From positions 5,715,501 through 5,779,500 of the forward strand of contig NC_083379.1 of assembly GCF_031755915.1 (NCBI RefSeq): a stretch of DNA of 64,000 bases, in the 5' to 3' direction. The translations under genes and the position numbers were made by a program. Under the pieces are notes generated by a model. That model searched no databases and was not told the DNA's origin. It saw only the letters and a program-made list of their open reading frames with translations. The first letter of the stretch is position 1, and the number at the start of each line of letters is the position of its first letter. Origin of the DNA: Ziziphus jujuba (lineage: Eukaryota; Streptophyta; Magnoliopsida; Rosales; Rhamnaceae). This document shows positions 1-12,293 of this stretch, one piece after another.

Positions 1-477
1 AAACATTGTCATCTCTACCAGCCGAGTTATTTCATCTTCGTGTATTTTCATTTGTCCAATATTATCATGATACTATACCAAAATATTTTGAACCCAATAT
101 TTTTTTTTTTGATCGGTACATCAGGAATTTGTTCAGAAGCTTTTCTTCACATGAGAACTCGTAAGCATTTAATTGAACTTAAATGTAAACTTTAATTTCT
201 TTATCAGCCGATCGTTTTTTTTTTTTTTAATTGACATAAATTAACATGACACTTTATTAATTTGCTCATTTTTATTTAATAACAATAATCAAAGAGTACC
301 CGTGGCCTACTGCAGGACGGATCAGAGACGACGTTGCAAAAAAGGTAACTATATATGTGTAAGCATCTTGATTAGAATCAGACCCAAACATATGCTTATA
401 ATTGCTAGGTAATTCATCCCCATGGGTAAATTGGCTTCTAATTTCTAATTGTTTATGATCATTGATGTTGAACACAG
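1..477. other. AT-rich flank or intron before malectin exon
   Basis: No coding exon can be supported here. The stretch at about 115-200 resembles about 36180-36265, and about 291-342 resembles about 36340-36391. In both places this precedes a malectin exon, so it is probably an ancestral intron or lost exon of the receptor-kinase family. The LRR part of this gene copy is not in the window; it was either deleted or lies to the left. Confidence 0.4.
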
Positions 478-1264
478 ATAGATACTCATTACACATAAAT
501 TGTGGTGGAGAAGCAACCAGAATTGGAAAAATCTATTATGAAGGGGACAATTACAATGTAGAAGAAACAGATTTGTACATCCCCTTTGGTGGTACTTGGG
601 AAATTAGTAATACTAGACACTTCTGGTATGTAGACAACTCAGAGCAGATATACACAACCAAGAATGTATCCATACTTCAAATGAATAACTCAGAATTGTA
701 CACCAGTGCACGCCTCTCGCCTCTTTCTCTCACCTATCATGCACGTTGCCTAGCAAATGGAAATTACACTGTCAAACTTCACTTCTCAGAGATAATAATT
801 AGAGGCAATAAATCCTTTCGCAGTCTTGGGAGACGAATATTTGATGTTTACATTCAGGTAATATTAACTTAAATTGCATTTTACCATTACATGCTTGATT
901 AAATATATATTTTTATGAAAATTTAATAATTTAATTGGACAAATTTATTAATTAATAATATTGTAGGAGAAATTTAAATTGCTGGATTTTAACATTCAAG
1001 AAGAAGCAAAAGGGGTTGACAAGGCAGTCGTTAAGAAATTTAAAGCAGTTCTGGTGAAGAATAAAATTCTAGAGATTCGATTTCATTGGTCTGGGAAAGG
1101 AACAACAGCCGTTCCAAGAAGAGGAACATACGGTCCTCTAATATCAGCTATTTCTGTGGATGCTGGTAAGTTCTACAAGTAGAACATATATCTTAAAGGT
1201 CAAAACAACATAGATATATAAATTAATATGTGAAAATCATTAACTCATTTTTTTTTGAGTTTGA

Positions 1265-1301
<37 letters not shown>

Positions 1302-3369
1302 AATTAATAGTCTATTTTTTAATGTAGACATTCGTATTTTTATCGTCAATAATATCATTTTAGATAATGATTTTTCTATTAAAACTTGTATAAAAAAAAT
1401 ACGGTACAAATAAGACATATAAAAACTGCATTTTTATACATCATTTCTAAAATATCTACGTTCGCACTATAAATTCCCATTTAAATTAATATCTAACCTC
1501 AATCTTTATTTAGTACAGTTCCACTACCCGAATGGGTGAGCTTGTACCTCTACTTGCTTCCCTAGTTAATAAAATGGTGGTATTCAGTACGTACATATAT
1601 ATACATATAAGCCCCTCTAATATATGGTGGTATTTTGGACTTGACTAGTACTCTACTTCTGTGCAGAGTTCAAGCGTCCAGTAAATATTCTTTTCATACT
1701 GGCTGGGGTCATCATTCCTGTATTGTGTCTCATTTGCATTATATCGGGCATTCTTGGGTGGAAATGCTATTTAAGAGCATCAAGGGAAAAAGATGATGGC
1801 CATAAAATACAAATTTGCGGTGGTAAAATTGATCTCGATCATTGTTACCAATTAATTATTGTCATTTAACCATACTCAAGATCACACTATAAAAATAAAA
1901 CAACAAATGGTATTTTATTAACTCAAATTGGTCCAAATATCCTTATTAATCTTATTCTTTTTGGACAAATTTAAGGGGTCTAGATCTGCAGACTGGTTTT
2001 TTTACCTTCAAACAAATTAAAGGAGCTACGAACAACTTCGACCCTACAAACAAGATCGGAGAAGGTGGATTTGGATCTGTCTACAAGGTAAAAACATATA
2101 TATATATGTATAGATATATATATATGTATATATATCTTATTAATCTTCTCTTAACATAGTATAACTTATTCCAATTCCTTCTCGATACAAACTATGGATA
2201 TAATGTTAACAAAATTAACATTTGCAATAATGCAGTGTACACTGTTGGATGGCTCAATAATTGCAGTTAAGCAACTTTCTGCAAAATCAAAACAAGGAAA
2301 TCGTGAATTTGTGAATGAAATAGGGATGATTTCTGGTTTACAGCATCCGAATCTTGTTAGATTATATGGATGCTGTGTTGAAAGAAATCAATTGTTGTTG
2401 GTATATGAATACATGGAAAATAATAATCTTGCGCGAGCTTTGTTTGGTGAATTTGATTTCCTAATTATAATATATATTGTTTAGTTTCTAATTTAGTAGA
2501 ATTAGGAGCCATAAAAACTTTACTTTATTACATATATATGTATATATATATATATATATAATTTTGAATTCATATTTGATTTTACTACAAATACTGATTA
2601 CAGGTTCAGAGGATGGAGGATTGAAATTGAACTGGCCAACAACGCGAAATATAAGCATTGGTATAGCAAGGGGTCTTACTTTCTTACATGAAGAATCAAC
2701 ATTGAAAGTTGTTCATAGAGACATCAAGACAACCAACGTACTACTTGATGGGGACCTTAATCCTAAAATCTCTGATTTTGGTTTGGCAAAACTTGTCGAA
2801 GAGGATGACACTCACATCAGCACCAGAATCGCCGGAACCATGTGACTATTTTTTCTCTTTAAATTCATTTTATAATTTTATAATATATAATTTAGAATTA
2901 TTATATATATTTACAAAAGCTCATATTGTAGAGAGTAACTATAGTTCATGATCAACAGAGGATACATGGCACCAGAATATGCATTGTGGGGCTACTTGAC
3001 ATACAAAGCAGATATTTACAGCTATGGTGTTGTTGCATTGGAAATTGTTGCTGGGAAAAAACAACATGAAATATCGACCAAGTGAGAATTATGCGGGCCT
3101 TGTAGATTGGGTAAGATTAATATCTTTATTTCATTTCATTATATTTTTGTTTTTATTATTTTTTAAATATGTGGAAGTAGAAAGCTCAAATTTTGACAGT
3201 TGCTTCACGATTTTCATTCAATTCGATTATCCTCATGATGAGTTAGTTATATTAGACCTAAACATATATAATATTGAATAAAATTAAGTTGGGTGTTTTT
3301 ATCAGGCTCTTGTTCTACAACAAAAAGGGGATTTAATGGAGTTGGTGGATCCATTAAAGAGAAAAAATA
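478..3369 (+). pseudogene. LRR-VIII-2 receptor-like kinase, 3' half (malectin, TM, kinase), broken
   Basis: Exons fit 478-857 (malectin, with YSLHINCGG), 967-1165 (end of malectin, GPLISAIS), 1667-1792 (membrane helix, LFILAGVIIPVLCLICIISG), about 1972-2087 (glycine loop GEGGFGSVYK), 2236-2446 (VAIK-type lysine in IIAVKQLS), 2604-2841 ([11 protein letters not shown] and DFGLAK), 2959-3110 ([12 protein letters not shown]) and 3306 to about 3354. The intact family is a plasma-membrane receptor kinase that binds extracellular ligands and signals through Ser/Thr phosphorylation. Defects: a run of six A at 3056-3061 shifts the frame relative to the copy at 43621; the donor after 1792 reads AT where copy C has GT, and its acceptor also looks degraded; the last exon fuses at about 3354 to 3' flanking sequence, so the kinase C-lobe end is missing. 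LRR exons are absent. Confidence 0.85.
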
Positions 3370-5125
3370 TACTTTGTATTTTTGTGAGCTGTAATGGGTG
3401 AAATATTACAATCATTCAAGTCTTAAATATCTAAAATCCAACTACATGCTGATGGTTAAATCCCAAAATTTTATAGTTTTTAATTAATTAATTAATTAAG
3501 AAAATAATGAAGATCATGAAGTTTTCAGGAACATGTCGATGGTGACTTGGGGACATTGCAATGTATATGTGGATTTGATTGGAAACAGACAAATAAAGTC
3601 TCATTCGAGAAAGGGGTGTATTGCCAACTACTTTGTTACAAAAGAATTTTCGCTAGTTGACAGCAACTTTCATCTGATTATTTACCCAAAAACACAAGGG
3701 ATTTGATTTGGCAACACGTTGCTGCGGTGATAAAGGTATACATTTTTTTGTACCCCAGTGTGACTCATTGAATAGTGGCAACAGTCCACCGACCCTGCCA
3801 AGTTTTGACAAGTTCAATACACATTAATTAAGTTGTGTGGAAAATTTTGACAGAAAATTCATGTTGGACTTTATCTATAAAGATTAACATCAACCACAAG
3901 TCAAAAGTCCAGCATTTTTTTAACCTTCTAGCATATTATCGTTACCCAGCGAAGCGTAGGAATGGAAGAATTAGAAAAATACTGCATAAACAATCAATGA
4001 AATTTATATAGTAGATAATGATTATTAATTGATTATAATTAAATAGTTTATTTTTAAAATTTTAATATAAAAAATAATAAAATTAAATTTTATTATACAA
4101 ACTAACAATTGTCATTAATGATGTTAAATAATAAAATTTTAAAAATTAAGATGAATGACTCATATTAGCACATTCATTTCGCACCACATGTGATGGTATT
4201 TTTTATTATTATTATTTATTTATTTATTATTATTATTACTCCTTAAATTTAAAAATTTTACAACTCAAAAAAACTATCTGCTTTCTTAGTTTTTATTATT
4301 ATTATTGTTTTTTCAAGAGTCAAGGGTATAAGAAATTAATTGATTCAGGTGGAATCTGTGACCCTATATATGAAAATAATAACATGGCTGGAGATCATTC
4401 AACAAAAGTCTCGACAGTCTCAACCATTACACTTTTTAAACTGAGATATTCTTATATTTTTTGAAGAGTAACAAAAGTTTTTCATATCAAATACAAATGT
4501 TGTTGTTTTGAAAATTTTGTTTATCAAGTGGTATAGTACAACTTTAATTGAAAAATAAATGTGATTTTTGTAGAAAAGGAAGGACGCAAGATGCTGACAA
4601 ATAGGAAAACAACCCAACAATTATGTATCCAAATGTTGAGACACTAAGTTGGTGGTTTTAGCATTTTTGTTTGGAAAAATATTTTAGAATAAGATTCCTT
4701 TCCTAGTATTGGACATAGTCTGAAAATACTACCTATATTTGAGCCAAAGAAAAAAAAAAAAAAAAAAAAAACCTACCTATAGAGAATCTGTAAATGTACT
4801 GTGTCACGAATGGATTTTAAAGATCTTATATAAGCTATCCTTTCCATCTTGGTGGCTAAGATATATATATATATATATATATTATGATAGTAGCGCAGTT
4901 TTCTTGTTTGTGCAGTCCCACTAATACCTTATATATTCTTATCTGTGCAAACCCACTTGGTGCAATAATTCTCTTTTATTTGCAAAGGGTGTAATGGTAA
5001 TCTTAGTTTTAAATTTATGTCCCTAGTTTCTCGGTACGGAGACTTGTTAATAGTGTATTGTTGCTTTATAAGTGTTTTGTTATGGCCGTTTAAAGTTTTT
5101 ACTTTTTTTTTTTTTTGGGTCTTTA
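3368..5125 (+). repeat. segmental duplication of RLK 3' flank (pair with 47466-49000)
   Basis: From TATACTTTGTATTTTTGTGA onward this stretch matches 47466 to about 49000 with small indels, for example CTGATGGTTAAATCCC, CAGGAACATGTCGATGG and CTCGGTACGGAGACTTG (CTCTGTACGGAGACTTG in the partner). In the partner copy the block follows a receptor-kinase stop codon directly, so it is the 3' UTR and downstream region of a family member. It contains no gene. Local low-complexity tracts include A-runs at 4747-4770 and (TA)n at about 4861-4881. Confidence 0.85.
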
Positions 5126-6767
5126 TGTAATATACGGTGAATGTATATATATATATATATATATTTTAAAAAAATAAGGTTTTATAACTATTTTTTTAAA
5201 AGGAAAAAAAAATAGAGTTTTTATCCTAATAGGTTTGGTTATAACTATATTTCAATTTTATTAGGAAATTGAAAAAAAAAAAAAAAGATATGTACTCTAT
5301 TTTTTGTTTTATAAAAAGGAAGAAAAAAAAAATACCTTTTACTTTTATGTTGTTTTCAACTTTGCACTGCTAGGATATCGGTTAAGTCTTCTTCTTTTTT
5401 TTTTTTCTTTTTTTTTTCCTTCTAGCCCTAAAAGCTATTAGGGTTAATATTAAGGGCTTCCGAGCTTAATTTAGGATTTTGTATCCATTTAAGATTGTTA
5501 GGGATCCAGTATCTTTAAAGATTTCGATTTTTGATCAAGTTTTGGAGCATAAAAAGGAAGATCCTAAATCTTTGAGGTTGATCAAGGTTGGTTTTTTCTG
5601 ATCTTTTACATTATATGAGATTGTTTGAGATATTTTAAGGTTATAGAAGCATTGATTAAGGCTAATTTGAAGTATTATTGTTGAAATCCTAATTTGGAAT
5701 TTATATGGGGATCTGTAAAGAGTGATTGTTCGAATTTATTTAAAATATTTAAAAGTTTTTTTTGGAACTAAAATTTATATGGATGAAAATATACATGTTT
5801 ATGAATCCGTAGAAATTTATTTGGGTTGACTTGGATCTTTTTTCAATTTATCACAAAATTTTGAATTTATGCATTCTGTCTGTTTTTTTTTGTACGATTT
5901 CAGTATGGTTCATAAGTAAAAATTTCAAAACAGATCCAAACAAAATTATTTTTATCTGAAAATTTTTATTCTTTCTCCTATATATGTCTAATATTACCAT
6001 AATAAAATTTAGCTTCAAATTCGTTATATTTTGGCCATGGTGATTTTCTAATTTACCTATACTCAGCTGTTTGAATTTATTTTCGGGTCTGTTTAGAAAA
6101 AAATAAAATTCCATTTAAAATAGTTTTGGATCTTTCTTTGACCTAATAATTTTTATATAGCATTATTACTATATATATGGTTAAGTGCTGTAAAATATTA
6201 CTGCTTTTGGAAATTTTTTTTATTTTTAATGAATTTTTGTATAGACGGGTTTTCCTGTGGAATACTGATTTTCAGTTTCTGTCAATTAGTTACTAAATTT
6301 AATCTAATCATGTTTTTGATCTTTTTTTGGTTTTTAAAATTTTATAGGAGTATATATAAGTGTCTAGTTTTAATAAGTTAAATTTCAAATGGAAAGAGAA
6401 ACAATTTGAGCATTGAATGAAGGTTTCTGAAAATATAATAGTTTCAGTATTTTCTTTGTTAACTTTTCAATGAGTTTTGAATGGTTTTTCATTATTATTT
6501 TATGAAATTGTTTTAGTCACAATCACTTATGCTTGTGTACAGTATCCTCATAACTTTTTAGACTTAGATGATGCCGTTTGTATAAGAAATTAATTTCTTG
6601 TTTAGAGACTGTTTATGGATTAATATGTTTTTATTCGCTTTTAGTGATTTGATCTTTTTCTAAGCTTATGATTTTAAGATTTAAGGGTTAGGCTATGATG
6701 ACCTTATGGTATCAACTCTTATTCATTTGGTTTAAATTTAAGAGCTTAATTATGGTATTTATTTTAG
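5126..6767. other. non-genic AT-rich stretch
   Basis: No supported gene. It starts with T-runs and (TA)n. A pyrimidine-rich tract at about 5391-5424 is followed by AGCCCTAAAAGCTATTAGGGTT, containing a telo-box-like TTAGGGTT at 5438-5445. That pairing is common upstream of plant translation-related genes, but no open frame follows, so this may be a relict promoter or chance. Confidence 0.4.
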
Positions 6768-7592
6768 GACTCATCCAAGATCCCTCACTGCAATCCTAAA
6801 TAAGCCCTGATCCCAGGAAAAATCCTACCGGATCCTCCAATGGAAAATCCAATAGAACCTCCCTTAAGGGTTGGATTTACCACAATTTCCTGCACTGAAA
6901 ATGCACTTCTATATATATACCGCCTTATTCCTCCACCTTACTACAATTTAATTACACAATAAACAGCACTTCCATAAATTAAACAGGAAACTAATGCAGT
7001 GTTTAATAAAATGTATCCAATACAGTATACAGAGCATCATAGGGTACAATTAAGTAAGAAAATTATACAATAAAGGATCGAAAGAAATGTTACAATAGAA
7101 ATAACGAAAAGAAAAAGAACTTCTCGAAATACGATAGCAACAAAGGTCAAGCTCGCTTCGGACAAAAGTCTACCGATTCTTGTACCTAGGGGAACAGATT
7201 TAAAAAAAATATGAGATACTAATTATCTCAGTGAGTGACCCTATTTACTATATAATTATAAAAGCAACGATAGTCATAGTACACTTGAATAATTAAGAAT
7301 AAATTAATTGAAAATAATATTTTCTCTCAAAACCTTCACTCCATTGAAAAAGTTCTCCTTTTAAAATATTTTTGCAAAGCCCAATATTTTATGCCCCAAA
7401 AATCAAGGAATAATTAATTTAATATATAATTAAATAATCCAAATATGAATAAAATACAATAAAATAAAATAATTTAAAATACTTGCATTAAAGAAATATA
7501 ACATAAAAGTGAAATTCAATATATAATTCATAAAATTTGATTTAATAAATCAAAATAAATAGTGTCAAAAATATAATTTAAATAATTACATA
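6768..7592 (-). mobile_element. truncated gypsy long-LTR fragment (3' portion of LTR)
   Basis: The sequence follows the left end of LTR C at 30730-31590: AAGCCCTGATCCCAGG, CCAATGGAAAATCC, CCTTAAGGGTT, TTGTACCTAGGGGAAC and ATCTCAGTGAG appear in the same order. On the minus strand this is the final ~0.8 kb of the LTR. The terminal TG is mutated or lost, and the rest of the LTR is absent, so no target-site duplication can be tested. Confidence 0.8.
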
Positions 7593-8000
7593 TCTTTAAT
7601 GGGGATGTAAATTGTGAGAATAAACATGCAACATAATCAATTTACACAATATTTTACAAAAATTGTTCTCCTAGGATGAATGTTAAAATGTTACAGCGAG
7701 CCATTATTAAGGTAAATATATACTTTTAAAGACTTTATTAACTCTATTAGATACTCCAAAATTTTCTAAAAAATAAAAATTTTCTCAATAAACTATTTTA
7801 AAAAGAAAAATAAATTAATAAAATATTTAATTTATTGATAGTCGTAAATAATTTTTATACATATTATATTGAATAACAAATTTAGATCTAATTATCAATT
7901 TATACTATATAAATTTAAATAATATGTATATGACATATAAAAAGTAATTGATATGTATCATTAAAAATGCTCTTGGCTGTCGAAAATGACAGAAATTCAT
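7593..8000. other. AT-rich spacer upstream of copy A
   Basis: Nothing coding is visible. It probably contains the distal promoter of copy A; similarity to the copy B promoter becomes clear only after about 7985. Confidence 0.4.
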
Positions 8001-8026
8001 TGATGGCACATATGCCTATAATGCAC

Positions 8027-8034
8027 TATATATA
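8027..8034 (+). promoter_or_regulatory. candidate TATA box of RLK copy A
   Basis: TATATATA lies about 110 bases before the ATG at 8142. The surrounding 150 bases align with 14930-15079 upstream of copy B (shared CCCAAGCTCTTTC and GTGTTGAGAATTTG), where the TATA equivalent has changed to CTCTATACCC. Conservation of the block supports a promoter/5' UTR; the exact element is inferred. Confidence 0.45.
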
Positions 8035-9182
8035 CCAGGCCGATCAAGAGCGACGACCGCTTGAGTTAGATTTCCAACCAATTCTTTTTCCCAAGCTCTT
8101 TCTCTGAATTCCATGTGTTGAGAATTTGAAGAAGAAAAAAAATGGCTAGAAATCTTAACATACGACACACCATCATTAGCCTTGCTATCCTCATATTGCT
8201 CATCTTCTTAGGACTAGGGGCAATCAAAATTTTCAACCAAAAAAAAGAAGCCATCAAAATAGATGCACGAGCCAAGTTTGAGCATCCTGATGATGAAGGT
8301 ATTTAAGCGAGCTTTCTCTTCACTTTTCCTTCTTGATGATATGCATTTTATTGTCATTCTAAATTGGTAGAGAATGAAACGCATTGCATCTTCAACTTCC
8401 AACCTCAAGTTAGTCCATGAAGTGTCAGTGCGAGTATAAGAATTTTTTGTCGTTTTAATTAATAGCAAAAGTTTTTATTAAAATTTCTTTAATATTTTAA
8501 AGGATGAAAATATTTAATGTTGGAATAAGATAAATAAAACAAAATTGATTGAAATAAGAGCATTTCCAAGGCTCTTCATCCATTATATATTTTTTATTTT
8601 AAAAAGGCAATATTTAAAAACAAACTCTAATCTATTATTTAGTTTGATTTTTTAAAATGCAGAATGGGTTTTGGAAAGCGAGAAACACTTTTTATATTTA
8701 ATATTATTTAATGCTTATCAAATTAAAAATTTATTGAAAAAATAAAAATAAAGAGTGTAAGATAAAAAGCATTATTGGAGAAATTTTTTAAAATTTAACT
8801 CTTTATGTTTAAAGATATTTTTTATTATTATAAAAGATATTTTTTATTTTTGAAGAGTCTTGGAAGATGCGCTAATATCTCAATTGCAACTAATTGTTTT
8901 TAACTAAATAATGCCAATCAATATAAACATTAAATAAAACACAAAACAATAATATACTAATATTATACGTACATTTCAATTATTTATATTTTAGTTGATT
9001 TTGTTTGGATGGATTTTGTTTTTTTAAACTGATAAATTTAATTTGAATTGGTTTAGATGATTTATCATTTTTTTTTCTTCACACTTCTAATCATATGTTT
9101 CTTTGGACATAAATTTGGTGACCCTAAGGAAAGCCAAAAAAGTAATCATGATTTTCCATTATTTTTTCTTGTTTCCAACATT

Positions 9183-10228
9183 AAGTGCTTGTTTGGCAGA
9201 GCTCTTTTTTAAGTTAAAAGCTCTACCTGAAGGCAAAAAAATTTTTTGTTGAAAAATAAGGGTGTTTGGTGTGAGAAGATCGTTTGGAGAGAGGAACGAA
9301 GTATACCTTATAAAAGGGTGTGGATACCTTTCCCTTGAGATGCCTTTTAAAACCGTGCGGATTGGACCCAAAGCGGATAATATCTCATGCGGATGGATGG
9401 GGCTGTTACAGTTGGTATCAGATTCAGACTCGGATCGGTGTGCCAGCGAGAATACTAGGTCCCAAGGGGGGTACATTGTGAGATCCCACATCGGTTAGAA
9501 AGGGGAACGAAGCATGCCTTATAAGAGAGTGTGGATATCTTTCCTTTAAGAGGCCTTTTAAAACCATGTGGGCTGCGCTCAAAGCGAACAATATCTTATG
9601 CGGGTAGACTGGGCTGTTACAGTTGGAATCAGAGCTGGTTACCCGGGCCAGTAGGATTGGCAGGTAAAGAGGTGGGACCCTTAACCTTTAAGAGGCCTTT
9701 TAAAACCATGCGGGTTGGGCCTAAAGTGGACAATATCTCATGCGGGTAGACTGTGCGGACTGGGTCTAAAGTGGACAATATCTCATGCAGGTAGACTAGG
9801 TTGTTACAGTTGGTATCAGAGCCAGACCCAGATCAGTGTGCTAGCGAGGACGCTAGGCCTCAAGGGGGATGAATTGTGAGATCGCACATCGATTGGAAAG
9901 AAGAATGAAGTATACCTTACAAGACGGTATGTATATTTTTTCCTTGAGAGGCCTTTTAAAACCGTGTGGGCTGAGCTCAAAACGGACAATATCTCATGCG
10001 GGTGGATTGGGCTGTTACATTTGGTAAAAGTCAATAAGCACTTGTTGATTAAAAAAATAGTTTTTTTAAGCTGTTTTAGAAAGGTCTAAATTTTATGTTT
10101 TTAAAAAAAAAAAACTCTTTTTTTAGCTTATATGTAAACTCAATGAGCATTTAATATAGCCTTTTTAGTTTATATGAAAACTCATTGAGCAATTAATATA
10201 ACTTTTTTTTATTTACAGCCAAACACTT
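9183..10228. mobile_element. MITE-like element with short terminal inverted repeats
   Basis: The left end AAGTGCTTGTTTGGC and the right end GCCAAACACTT are near-perfect inverted repeats of the kind seen in hAT-type MITEs. The body is about 300 bases of AT-rich sequence once the inserted TRIM array is removed. No clear 8-bp target-site duplication was found, so the superfamily is inferred. It lies in intron 1 of RLK copy A. Confidence 0.5.
9270..10019 (+). mobile_element. TRIM tandem array (partial multimer) with TTTGG target duplication
   Basis: Short LTRs start TGTGAGATCCCACATCGG and end GGGCTGTTACA: 9270-9410, 9477-9621, a partially duplicated unit around 9690-9808, and 9875-10019 (145 nt). 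Between them are ~66-nt internal segments starting at a Met-tRNA-type primer binding site (TTGGTATCAGA) and ending in a purine tract before the next LTR. The outer flanks are identical, TTTGG at 9265-9269 and 10020-10024, so the whole array derives from one insertion that later expanded. There is no coding capacity, as expected of a terminal-repeat retrotransposon in miniature. Confidence 0.85.
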
Positions 10229-10266
10229 ATTAACTTTGTAATAAAATTTCTTTTTAATAAAAAAAA

Positions 10267-10680
10267 AGTCAAGTCCCACATCGGTTGGAAAGGGGAATGA
10301 AGTATGGCTTATAAGCATGTGGATACCTTTCCCTTGCAGACGCATTTTGACAAAACCTTGAGGGCTGGATTGTAAGAGGATTCCCTAGGCCCAAAGAGGA
10401 CAATATCTGCATGAGGGTGGTCTGGACTGGGCTGTTACAGATGGTATGAGAGCCAGTACCCGGATCGGTATGCTAGTAAGGACGCTGGACCCCAAAGGGG
10501 GAGGATTGTCAAGCCCCACATCGGTTGGAAAGGGGAACGAAGCATGACTTATAAGCGTGTGGATACCTTTCCCTTGCAGATGGATTTTGACAAAACCTTA
10601 AAGGGCTGGATTGTAAGAGAATCCCCCAGGCCCAAAGAGGATAATATCTGCATGCGGATGGTCTGGGCTGGGTTGTTACA
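10267..10680 (+). mobile_element. TRIM element, near full length
   Basis: LTRs at 10267-10439 (173 nt) and 10507-10680 (174 nt) flank a 67-nt internal segment with a PBS-like GATGGTATGAGAGCC and the purine tract CAAAGGGGGAGGAT. The first LTR has lost its exact 5' TG. Flanks on both sides are A-rich (AAAAA), compatible with but not proving a 5-bp target duplication. It sits in intron 1 of RLK copy A, 250 bases right of the TRIM array, and its LTRs are about 30 nt longer than those in that array. Confidence 0.85.
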
Positions 10681-12118
10681 AAAAATCTATTATATAAAAT
10701 TCTACAGACTAAAATTCTAATTTCATCAGGTATATCAAACGGATCCTAAACCAACTTTTATTGACTAAAAAGGAAAGAGCAGAAACAAAAAACAAAGAAA
10801 ATCCAATAGAGCATTATATATGGACACCCAAAAGATTATGGAAGGTAGGTGAAGATTTTAATTATTGATGTGCAATTGCAGTGGAAGCTCTAAGAGAAAT
10901 CAACCCGTGCACTGAAGACCCAAACTGGGAAACACCAAACTATACTCAAGACGGGCCATTGTACAATAGTTCTCTTATTTGCAATTGTTGCTGTCCTTGT
11001 GTTGTTAAATGTCGCATTGTTGATAAACTATACGTACATGTCTTTTTATTATATTTTCCTACATTTTATAATCCCTAAATTTCTAAATTTGATTAATGAT
11101 AATAGTCCCACATAGTTTTCCAAACACCATGGCAACTGATATGGTAATTTCTAGTTACTAGAAAAACAAACAAATTAATATTTTACGTATGTTTGTCTGC
11201 TTTAATTTATCCATAAAGTAAAGTACGATCAGCATATCGAAGACTTAACTTATTTTTCTTTTAACTACATAAACTTGAACTGGGGAAAACCTTGCATTTT
11301 TGTTAATACAGACTTGTTAAAGGGGAGGACCGTTATGGTAAAATTCCTCCATCTCTAGCAACGCTACCTTACCTTGGAGCAGTGTAAGGGAGATTTATTA
11401 ATTTCTATTTAACACCATCTTGGATTGGATTAATTTGTAAATGCTAACTCTATATTTTCTTCACCCATTTTTGTAGTGATTTCACATGGAACTACCTAAG
11501 TGGTGGTATACCTCCAGAATGGACTTCTATGAAGAACTTGAATTATCTGTAACAAATTCCATCAACTTTTATCTCCAAGTTATCCAATTGATTTCTATAT
11601 AAATATATACTTGTATATATATATATATATATGTTCAAATTAATCACTTGTATGCATGTATGCTTATATGTATGTAGGTCCTTGTATGCGAACGATTTGT
11701 CAGGACCAATCCCCATCTACTTGGGAAACATGACCTTTCCTGTATATGTGTATGCTCTAGAAATCTATAATTAATTTTCCAGTACCTTTGGAATAACTAG
11801 TTGAAAATCATTCTGGAGATTCATTAGTACTATAACACCGCTGTAATTACAAATTAAGAAGAGTATCTCATATATATTTTGCAGGAGGTTAGATAACAGC
11901 ATGTTTTGTGGAACTATTCCCCCTGAGGTCGCCAAATTTTTTAACAAGGAGCATCTGTGAGTTCATTAATTACTTTGTGTTTTTACGCTTTCTCTACGAT
12001 TTGTTTATTTGGTTTTCTCTAAAATATTTTCTACGCATCATTTGCATAAATAAAATTATACTGATCCAATCGGCCGCTGGCGTTGATTCGATAAGCTAAA
12101 CCAAATTGTAATTCTCAG

Positions 12119-12293
12119 CATTTTGGCAGCATTCTGCCAAGCGATGTTCAATAATGCATTTAACTCAACCATCAACATGCACGACTATGATCGACGAAAA
12201 TATGAGGAGAATAATTTGGCAGTGCAATATGGACGCAACGTTTGCTTAACAGGTTCCTTTCCAACCCCTAATAAATTTACCGCGTTACACAGA
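12119..12293 (+). other. unassigned open frame after truncated copy A
   Basis: After the residual exon-7 tail of copy A, an open frame runs to a TAA at about 12291. It contains an ATG at 12138 and residues such as NMHDYDRRKYEENNLAVQYG and NVCLTG. It does not match the LRR, malectin or kinase segments seen elsewhere, nor the ribonuclease that follows. It could be a captured exon of another gene, since an AG acceptor precedes it and a GT lies after CTTAACAG, or a chance frame. I do not recognise it. Confidence 0.3.

Larger units (their letters stand above)
8142..12110 (+). pseudogene. LRR-VIII-2 RLK copy A, 5' half (exons 1-6)
   Basis: Exon 1 (8142-8298) encodes a hydrophobic signal peptide (LAILILLIFLGLGAI). 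Exon 2 (10882-11033) begins VEALREI, as in the intact copy at 61866, but its cysteine region has diverged. Exons 3-6 (11312-11383, 11477-11548, 11678-11749, 11885-11956) are each exactly 72 nt, one LRR per exon, with phrases such as LSGPIPIYLGNMT. Exon 1 plus exon 2 totals 309 nt, so joining at the conserved TAC|GTACAT donor puts exon 3 in the wrong phase and gives an immediate stop; the intact copy has phase 2 here. After exon 6 only the tail of exon 7 is recognisable (about 12092-12112). Malectin and kinase are missing. Intron 1 holds a MITE-like element and two TRIM insertions. Confidence 0.8.

Noticed and set aside
4739..4924. 61-codon frame starting in a poly-A run
   Set aside because: It encodes a lysine run and a Tyr-Ile run from (TA)n; it lies in the duplicated 3' flank and is not preserved in the partner copy.
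9411..9476. TGGTATCAGA-type motifs considered as tRNA genes
   Set aside because: They are primer binding sites complementary to the 3' end of initiator Met-tRNA next to LTRs; no cloverleaf surrounds them.
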